Source: an uncultured Elusimicrobia bacterium
GTDB taxonomy: Bacteria; Elusimicrobiota; Elusimicrobia; Elusimicrobiales; UBA9959
DNA length: 64,000 bases
Assembly: GCA_903879915.1 (NCBI GenBank)
Contig: CAIRNJ010000091.1
Span: 1-64,000, forward strand
Direction: 5' to 3'
Position numbers and translations under genes: made by a program. Of the stretch, positions 58,786 through 64,000 are shown one piece after another (position 1 is the stretch's first letter; the number at the start of each line of letters is the position of its first letter). The notes below the pieces were generated by a model. It ran no database searches. It had not been told where the DNA came from and saw nothing but the letters and a program-made list of their open reading frames with translations.

Positions 58786-59762
58786 AGCCCGGTATCCTTA
58801 TAGCGCTGCTGCTCGCCGCGCCGCTGCCGGCCCCGGCTTTCTTTTTCGGGGGGGCCTCCGAAAAGGCGGCCGCGGCGCGGCTGGGCGCGATGCGCGCCTC
58901 TTTCGAGGCCGGCGACTGCGCCTCTGTGCGGGAGCTCTCCTCCCCTTTCCTGGACGAAAAGCCCGCGGGCCGGCTGCGCGAGGAGGCCTACGGCTATCTC
59001 GGCCAGTGTTATGAAACGGGAGGCCTGACGGACAAGGCCATAAGCCTTTACAAGTTGGCGCTGGAACTGTACCCGGACAATACGCTGTTCGCGGCAAGGC
59101 TGGCCGGCGTCTATAACAGGTCCGGGTTTTACGAAAGCGCCGCGCCGCTGTTCCTGAAAATACTGGTCCTCAGGAGCGACGACATCGAGGCCAATCTCGG
59201 CCTGGCCCGGGCGTATGCCGGGCTCGGCTTCCTCGGCAGGGCGCAAGAATTCTATGCGAAGGCCGCGGCGCTGCAGAACTTCGCCGTGCCGGAAGTGCTG
59301 CGTGAGTACGCGCTCTGCCTGCTCGGGCAGAGGCACTGGGCCGAGGCGGCCGCCATGAACCTTAAAGGCGCGGCGGCCGAGCCCGGCGAGGCTTTCTGGC
59401 CGCAGCTGTCGGCGCGGATCCTGGCCGGGCAGGGGGATTATCAGGGCGCGGCGGCGGCCATGGCGGCGGCCATCGCCCTGGCCCCCACCCGGCAGGGCAG
59501 GCTGGAGCGGGCGCTGTACCTGCTGCTGGGCGGCAGGCCCGCCGAGGCCATAGAGGCGGCCGACGCGGAGCTGGCCGCCGGCGGCGCGGACGCGCTGGCG
59601 GCCGCGGTGAAAGCCCTGGCGCTGTATTCCCTGGGCGAGAAGGAAAAAGCGCAGCCCTATTTCGCGGCGGCGGCCGCCGGCGGCGGCGCTTTCACCGGCA
59701 GGCTGGCGGCGGCGTTCCTGGCTGCCGGGAGCAACGGAGGGCGGGCAGCGTGCAAAAAATGA
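58782..59762 (+). CDS. TPR-repeat exported protein
   Basis: A protein of 326 residues with a signal peptide (residues 1-18, APAFFF cleavage) and about eight TPR-like helical pairs (for example AYGYLGQCYETGGLTDKAIS and ANLGLARAYAGLGFLGRAQ). TPR units act as scaffolds for protein complexes. No enzymatic domain is present. The ATG at 58782 overlaps the patatin stop by four bases (ATGA), so it is translationally coupled, and its own stop overlaps dapF by four bases. The three genes are therefore likely in one operon with dapA. Confidence 0.82.
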   Translation: MKPGILIALLLAAPLPAPAFFFGGASEKAAAARLGAMRASFEAGDCASVRELSSPFLDEKPAGRLREEAYGYLGQCYETGGLTDKAISLYKLALELYPDNTLFAARLAGVYNRSGFYESAAPLFLKILVLRSDDIEANLGLARAYAGLGFLGRAQEFYAKAAALQNFAVPEVLREYALCLLGQRHWAEAAAMNLKGAAAEPGEAFWPQLSARILAGQGDYQGAAAAMAAAIALAPTRQGRLERALYLLLGGRPAEAIEAADAELAAGGADALAAAVKALALYSLGEKEKAQPYFAAAAAGGGAFTGRLAAAFLAAGSNGGRAACKK

Positions 59763-60556
59763 ACTTCTGGAAAATGTCGGGCGCCGGCAACGATTTCGTG
59801 CTGCTTACCGGCGGGCGGGCGGGTACCGCCGCGCTGAAGAAGCTCGCGGTAAAACTTTGCGCGCGCAGGGCGGCGATAGGCGCGGACGGGCTGCTTTACG
59901 TTAACAGCGCCGGAAAGAACGCCGTCAGCGTGCGCTATTTCAATTCGGACGGCTCCGAAGCTTTCTGCGGCAACGGCTCGCGCTGCGCGGCCTGGTGGGC
60001 CTATTCTGCGGGGCTTGTCAGGGGGAAAAAATTCCTGCTTAAGACCATCAGCGGCGGCCTGCCCGCCGAGATAGCCGGCCCGGAAAGCGTCCGCATGCGC
60101 ATGCCGGACGTGGCTGCGGCCGCGCTGTACTTCAAAGGGAAGTATCCGCCGGGCGTGAAGGCGGCGCATTTCCTGAATACGGGAGTGCCTCACGCGGTAG
60201 TGCCTGTGGCGGACCTGGAAAACACCGATGTCCAAGGCCTCGGCCGCGCGCTGCGGTACAATAAAGCTTTCGGCGCCCGGGGCACCAACGTGGATTTCGT
60301 AAGCGCAGCCGGCGGCCGGATATACGTGCGCACTTACGAGCGGGGCGTGGAGGCCGAAACGCTGGCCTGCGGCACCGGCATGACCGCCAGCGCCGTGGCG
60401 CTGTGCCTGGCGGGGAAAGTGAAACCGCCGGTGACGCTGGTCGCGCGCGGCGGCGAAAAATTCCGGGTATGGCTGAAGGCGGCCGGCGCCGGGGCAACGG
60501 ACATTTATCTGCGGGGCCCGGCTAGAATAACGTTCGAGGGAAAAATACGGATCTGA
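59759..60556 (+). CDS. dapF: Diaminopimelate epimerase
   Basis: Converts LL- to meso-diaminopimelate for lysine and peptidoglycan synthesis. The typical opening NFWKMSGAGNDFVLL supports the ATG at 59759, which overlaps the upstream stop. A GTG at 59750 is an alternative start. The two catalytic cysteines are in FCGNGSRC (Cys70) and the ACGTGMT motif (near residue 203). The length of 265 is normal. It is followed by dapA after 15 bases, so the two diaminopimelate steps are cotranscribed. Confidence 0.96.
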   Translation: MNFWKMSGAGNDFVLLTGGRAGTAALKKLAVKLCARRAAIGADGLLYVNSAGKNAVSVRYFNSDGSEAFCGNGSRCAAWWAYSAGLVRGKKFLLKTISGGLPAEIAGPESVRMRMPDVAAAALYFKGKYPPGVKAAHFLNTGVPHAVVPVADLENTDVQGLGRALRYNKAFGARGTNVDFVSAAGGRIYVRTYERGVEAETLACGTGMTASAVALCLAGKVKPPVTLVARGGEKFRVWLKAAGAGATDIYLRGPARITFEGKIRI

Positions 60557-60571
60557 GGGCCAGGAGACATT

Positions 60572-61453
60572 ATGCTTAAACTTAAAGGCTGTTTCACCGC
60601 GATAGTGACCCCGTTCAAAGGGGACAAAGTGGACAAGGAAGCCCTGCGCCGCATCGTCCGCGCCCAGCTGAAAGGCGGCGCGGCGGGCCTGGTGCCGTGC
60701 GGGTCCACCGGCGAGGCCGCCACGCTTTCCCCTGAGGAATACCTGGACGTTATAAAGCTCGTCGTCGACGAGGCCAAAGGCCGGGTCCCCGTAATGCCCG
60801 GCGTGGGCACGAACTGCACCGCCAGATCGGTGGAGATGGTGAAGAAAGTTTCCGGCCTGGGGGTGGACGGCCTGCTGGCCATCGTGCCGTACTACAACAA
60901 GCCCACGCAGGAAGGCATGATAGCGCATTTCTCGGCGGTCACCCGCGCCAGCCGCCTGCCGGTGGTGCTTTACAATATCCCCGGCCGCACCGGGGTGAAC
61001 ATGACGCCGGCCACGGTGTTCGCGCTGCGCCGGAAATTCTCCAGCATCATAGGGATAAAGGAAGCCTCCGGCAATCTCGACCAGGTCAGCGAAATAATAA
61101 ACATCCTTGACGAGGATTTTACGGTGATGAGCGGGGACGACTCGCTGACGCTGTCCATGATGGCGGTGGGGGCGCGCGGGGTCATCTCGGTGGTCTCGAA
61201 CATCGCCCCGGCGCAAACGGCGGAGATGTGCGCGCTTTTCCTGAAGGGCGAGCCGCACGAAGCGGCCAGGATCCATCACAACCTGTTCCCGCTGGTCAAG
61301 GCGCTGTTCGCGGAGACCAATCCCATCCCGGTGAAATACGCCGTTTCGCTGCTGGGGCTGTGCGGGGACGAGCCGCGCCTGCCGCTGACGCCCCTGACGG
61401 AGCCGAACCGCGCCGCCGTGAAAAAAGCTATGATGGTAGCCGGAATTCTGTGA
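60572..61453 (+). CDS. dapA: 4-hydroxy-tetrahydrodipicolinate synthase
   Basis: Condenses pyruvate with aspartate semialdehyde, the first committed step to diaminopimelate and lysine. The class I aldolase residues are present: GSTGE at 44-48, Tyr134 and Arg139 in YNIPGRTG, and the Schiff-base Lys163 in GIKEASGN. The length of 293 fits. AGGAGA lies just upstream of the ATG. In many species this enzyme is inhibited by lysine. Confidence 0.97.
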   Translation: MLKLKGCFTAIVTPFKGDKVDKEALRRIVRAQLKGGAAGLVPCGSTGEAATLSPEEYLDVIKLVVDEAKGRVPVMPGVGTNCTARSVEMVKKVSGLGVDGLLAIVPYYNKPTQEGMIAHFSAVTRASRLPVVLYNIPGRTGVNMTPATVFALRRKFSSIIGIKEASGNLDQVSEIINILDEDFTVMSGDDSLTLSMMAVGARGVISVVSNIAPAQTAEMCALFLKGEPHEAARIHHNLFPLVKALFAETNPIPVKYAVSLLGLCGDEPRLPLTPLTEPNRAAVKKAMMVAGIL

Positions 61454-61496
61454 GCGCGCCCGGCGGCCCTCCGCTTCCTCCGGTCTCCCGGCACCT

Positions 61497-62927
61497 ATGA
61501 AGATCTTCCTGATAACTTTCGGAAAAAGAAGCCTCGGCGCGCGGCAGATCTCCTCTTATCTGAAGCAGAAAGGCTTTGACGTGGACTTCCGGTTCGTGGA
61601 GCCGGAGAAGGCCGCGGCTTTCGATATCTCGGTGTTCGGGCCGGAAGATATCATCGGGATAAGCGTGCTGACCGATCATTTCCCGTGGGCCCGGCAGCTG
61701 GCCGGCCGGATAAGGGAGCGGTTCGGCGCGGGAAAACCGGCCATAATCTTCGGCGGGCCTCACGCCACTATCATGCCCGGCGAATGCCTGAAGTTCTGCG
61801 ACTACGCCGTAAGAGGCGAAGCCGAAGAGACCATGCTTGCGATCTGCACCCGCTACCCGGATATCGGGGCCATTCCCGGGGTCTGCCGCCTGGAGGACGG
61901 GCGGCTGGTCGAAAATCCCCCGGCCCCGCTGGTGCAGGACCTGGACAAATACCCGATCCCGGACTATACGGGCTACAAGGGCCTGGACGATTATATAATC
62001 CTGGCCTCCAGGGGCTGCCCTTACCGCTGCGCCTACTGCTACAACAACTATTTGAAGAAGCTTTACCACGAGGGCGGCCAGTACCTGCGCAAGCGCGGGA
62101 CGGAGAATATCATTGCCGAGCTGAAGGCCGCGCGGGCGGCTTTCCCGGGCCTCAGGACCGTCTCTTTCTACGACGACACGCTGCTGGCCAGGAGCGCGGC
62201 GGAGCTGACGGAACTGTTCGGGCGGTATAAAAGCGAGATAGGGCTCCCTTTTTTCTGCATGACCAGCCCGGCGCAGCTGACGGACGAGAAGATAAAGATC
62301 CTGAAAGGGGCGGGACTCGAGCGCATCCAGATAGGCCTGCAGACCGGCAGCGAGGCGGTCAACTTCAAGATCTATAAAAGGTTCTTCCCCAACAGCAGGA
62401 TAGTGGAATGCGTGGAGCTCTGCCGGAAGTACGGGGTGGAGATCTTTTTCGACATAATCTTCAATAACCCCTACGAAACGGAAGAGGACGTGGGCCGCAC
62501 GCTGACCTTCCTGCTGGAGCTGCCCCTGACCCGCAGGCAGCGGCACATGTACGGCTTCAACCTGATCTTTTATCCCGGGACCGAGATAACCGACAACGCG
62601 GTGCGCGACGGCTACATTTCCCCGAAGCTGGAGGAGCCTCAGGGCGGGCTGACCATACAGGGGGTCCTGAACACGCCGCTGTCCTTTAATTCCTCCCTGG
62701 ACAACCCGCTGTGGAACATCCACTTCTCATCCAGGGAAAAAGAGCACTATAACGCTTTAATAGCGCTTACCCCGTATTTCCCGAAACCGGTGATAGTATT
62801 CCTGATAAAGCGCCGCGGTTTGGTCCGCCTTATCAGCCTGGCGCTGCGGCTGGCTATCTGGGTGATAGTCAAGACCGCGCTGCGGGAAGATAATTTCGTG
62901 ATGAACTTTTTCCGGAAGCTCAGATAA
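61497..62927 (+). CDS. B12-binding radical SAM protein
   Basis: Residues 1-150 form a cobalamin-binding-like domain (opening KIFLITFGKRSLGARQISSY, then GISVLTDHFPWARQLA and FGGPHATIMPGECL), though the DxHxxG cobalamin ligand motif is not evident. The radical SAM core has CPYRCAYC with three cysteines, followed by FYDDTLL and a SLQTGSE-like segment (GLQTGSEAV). The C terminus contains hydrophobic helices (VIVFLIKRRGLVRLISLALRL in parts), so membrane association is possible. Members of this family include BchE, HpnJ and methylases of lipids, hopanoids or peptides. The next gene, on the opposite strand, encodes a flavin oxidoreductase. The target is unknown. Confidence 0.85.
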   Translation: MKIFLITFGKRSLGARQISSYLKQKGFDVDFRFVEPEKAAAFDISVFGPEDIIGISVLTDHFPWARQLAGRIRERFGAGKPAIIFGGPHATIMPGECLKFCDYAVRGEAEETMLAICTRYPDIGAIPGVCRLEDGRLVENPPAPLVQDLDKYPIPDYTGYKGLDDYIILASRGCPYRCAYCYNNYLKKLYHEGGQYLRKRGTENIIAELKAARAAFPGLRTVSFYDDTLLARSAAELTELFGRYKSEIGLPFFCMTSPAQLTDEKIKILKGAGLERIQIGLQTGSEAVNFKIYKRFFPNSRIVECVELCRKYGVEIFFDIIFNNPYETEEDVGRTLTFLLELPLTRRQRHMYGFNLIFYPGTEITDNAVRDGYISPKLEEPQGGLTIQGVLNTPLSFNSSLDNPLWNIHFSSREKEHYNALIALTPYFPKPVIVFLIKRRGLVRLISLALRLAIWVIVKTALREDNFVMNFFRKLR

Positions 62928-62935
62928 GAGCCCGG

Positions 62936-64000
62936 TCAGCGCCGGCGCAGCAGAGCGCCGGCGGCTTCCAGCCCTTCCTTTACGCTTTCTTCCATGAAGG
63001 AATATTTCCAGGCGCCGTAGCGTCCTATGGACCCGGCCTTTCGCGACTTCAGCCAGCCGGAGATAACCGGCAGGGCTTTGGTACGATCCGCGTCGTATAT
63101 CACATAAGCGCAGGGGATCTTGAGCCAGAGCCGCTCTACGACCTGCGCCGCGCTCTTTATAAGGCCGCAGGCCTTAAGGCCGCCTATGACCGCCGTTTCC
63201 GCCGAGGCCAGGTCCGGGACCCGGCCGTCCGTGGCTATCTCGATATAGAAAGAAGCGCAGCCGCGCGGCGCCAGCTCTTTCGAGAAATTGGTGGCCAGGC
63301 CGGCGCGGTAAAAAGGGAAACGGGCCTCGGGGAAATAGCCCCAGTGCATGTCCGACTTTACGCCCTTCACGCCCAGGTTAAGCACGTAGACCGTGTTGTG
63401 GCGCAGCCGCGCGGCGGCGCGCTTCACCGCGGCCGGAGCGTCCTCGGCGCGGGCGATAAACTCGTTCAGGGGGGAAGTGTTTATGAGGCGTTTGAAATGC
63501 ACCGGGCCGAAATGCCGCACGTTCGCCACGCCTTTTTTAAGGTTAAGGGTTTCCACCTCGAGGCCCAGCCGCAGGCCCCGCAGGTCCCTGGCCAGCGCGT
63601 TCGACAGCGCGCCGATGCCGCCGCGTTTCGGGTAATTGAAGACCGTGTTATAGCCCAGCCCTTCCGCCTTTTTGCCATAGGCGCCTTCGATAACCTCCTC
63701 GGGCTTCGGCATAGGGACAAAAGGCGCGCACCATTCGGTGGTGAGCCGCTCCAGCGGGTACTGCCAAAGTTTGGCGTTGTAGGGCAGCATGAAATGTTCG
63801 GAGATCCCGTCGCCGAAAACCCGCCGCGTCCAGCGGCTGAAGCTCTCGGAGCCGTCGCCGGGGCCGGAGTTGCCGGAGTTATAGGCTTTCAGGAACCCGC
63901 TGACGCATTCCGCTTTCACCCGGCCCGGCATGCCTGAGAGATTGGCCTGGAACGGGTAAGGCGTCCAGCTTTTGTGCGCGTAGATGCGCGCGTCGCGCTT
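62936..64000 (-). CDS. FAD-dependent amine oxidase/UDP-galactopyranose mutase-like protein, 5' end cut off
   Basis: The gene runs off the right edge: the reading frame continues in the last 69 bases with a KSWTPYPFQANLSGMP-type segment that belongs to the family, so the ATG at 63931 is not the start. The visible part has FSRWTRRVFGDGISEHFMLPYNAKLW, which is typical of the protoporphyrinogen oxidase and UDP-galactopyranose mutase-like branch, often linked to surface polysaccharide synthesis. The FAD-binding N terminus (GxGxxG) lies outside the window. The stop at 62936 is nine bases from the convergent radical SAM gene. Confidence 0.8.
   Translation of the reverse strand, partial: KRDARIYAHKSWTPYPFQANLSGMPGRVKAECVSGFLKAYNSGNSGPGDGSESFSRWTRRVFGDGISEHFMLPYNAKLWQYPLERLTTEWCAPFVPMPKPEEVIEGAYGKKAEGLGYNTVFNYPKRGGIGALSNALARDLRGLRLGLEVETLNLKKGVANVRHFGPVHFKRLINTSPLNEFIARAEDAPAAVKRAAARLRHNTVYVLNLGVKGVKSDMHWGYFPEARFPFYRAGLATNFSKELAPRGCASFYIEIATDGRVPDLASAETAVIGGLKACGLIKSAAQVVERLWLKIPCAYVIYDADRTKALPVISGWLKSRKAGSIGRYGAWKYSFMEESVKEGLEAAGALLRRR

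Noticed and set aside
1-64000. CRISPR arrays, rRNA operons and prophage
   Set aside because: I saw no regularly spaced direct repeats, no rRNA-like stretches and no phage structural genes.

Overview
This 64 kb window is a GC-rich chromosomal segment from a diderm bacterium. It has LptF/LptG-type lipopolysaccharide export permeases, a TolC-type outer-membrane protein, several predicted beta-barrels, diaminopimelate genes and many lipoproteins or secreted hydrolases. The gene mix (a very large SprA-like outer-membrane protein outside an obvious Bacteroidota context, TPR-Ser/Thr kinase fusions, PPi-type phosphofructokinase, short leaders) is most compatible with a lineage such as Elusimicrobiota. 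That placement is inference, because no rRNA or tRNA gene was seen.

Layout. 1-14 kb: a TPR/membrane/Ser-Thr kinase, a nitronate monooxygenase-like enzyme, a degenerate UshA-like protein with a probable C-terminal barrel, threonine dehydrogenase, a lipoprotein, a double-receiver protein, two tandem L,D-transpeptidase-like proteins and a trypsin-like protease. 14-20.7 kb: a tightly packed housekeeping run (ZapA-like pair, rarA, xseA, xseB, tlyA, a radical SAM/SPASM protein and a methyltransferase) ending in a small lipoprotein and a strong terminator. 20.7-30 kb: a TrmA/RlmD-family RNA methyltransferase, a polytopic membrane protein, a Cache protein, two GH13 enzymes, a GH30 enzyme and comF. 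30-41 kb: a 1.8k-residue SprA-like protein divergent from lptF-lptG, a low-complexity membrane-anchored protein and a secreted peptidylarginine deiminase-like enzyme. 41-48.4 kb (minus strand): a pentose-phosphate set (nudix, tkt, gnd, zwf, pgl) interrupted by a clostripain-like protease.

48.4-50 kb: an AT-rich island with two orphan genes, bounded by two inverted 134-nt copies of an elaborate folded element. The copies differ at 28 positions, and 24 of those lie in 12 base pairs where both partners changed and pairing was kept. This is the strongest candidate here for an undescribed element.

50-64 kb: dnaE overlapped by a single-domain response regulator, a barrel protein, PPi-type phosphofructokinase, a HAMP protein, a TolC-like protein, a patatin, a TPR protein, dapF, dapA, a B12-binding radical SAM protein, and the 3' part of a flavin oxidoreductase cut by the window end.

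How it works together. Translational coupling by 4-base ATGA/TTGA overlaps is common. Consensus -10 boxes lie only 6-7 bases upstream of several start codons, which suggests leaderless mRNAs. Central carbon flow is represented by glucan hydrolysis, PPi-linked glycolysis and the oxidative pentose phosphate branch. Envelope building is represented by LPS transport, the SprA-like protein, L,D-transpeptidases and diaminopimelate synthesis.
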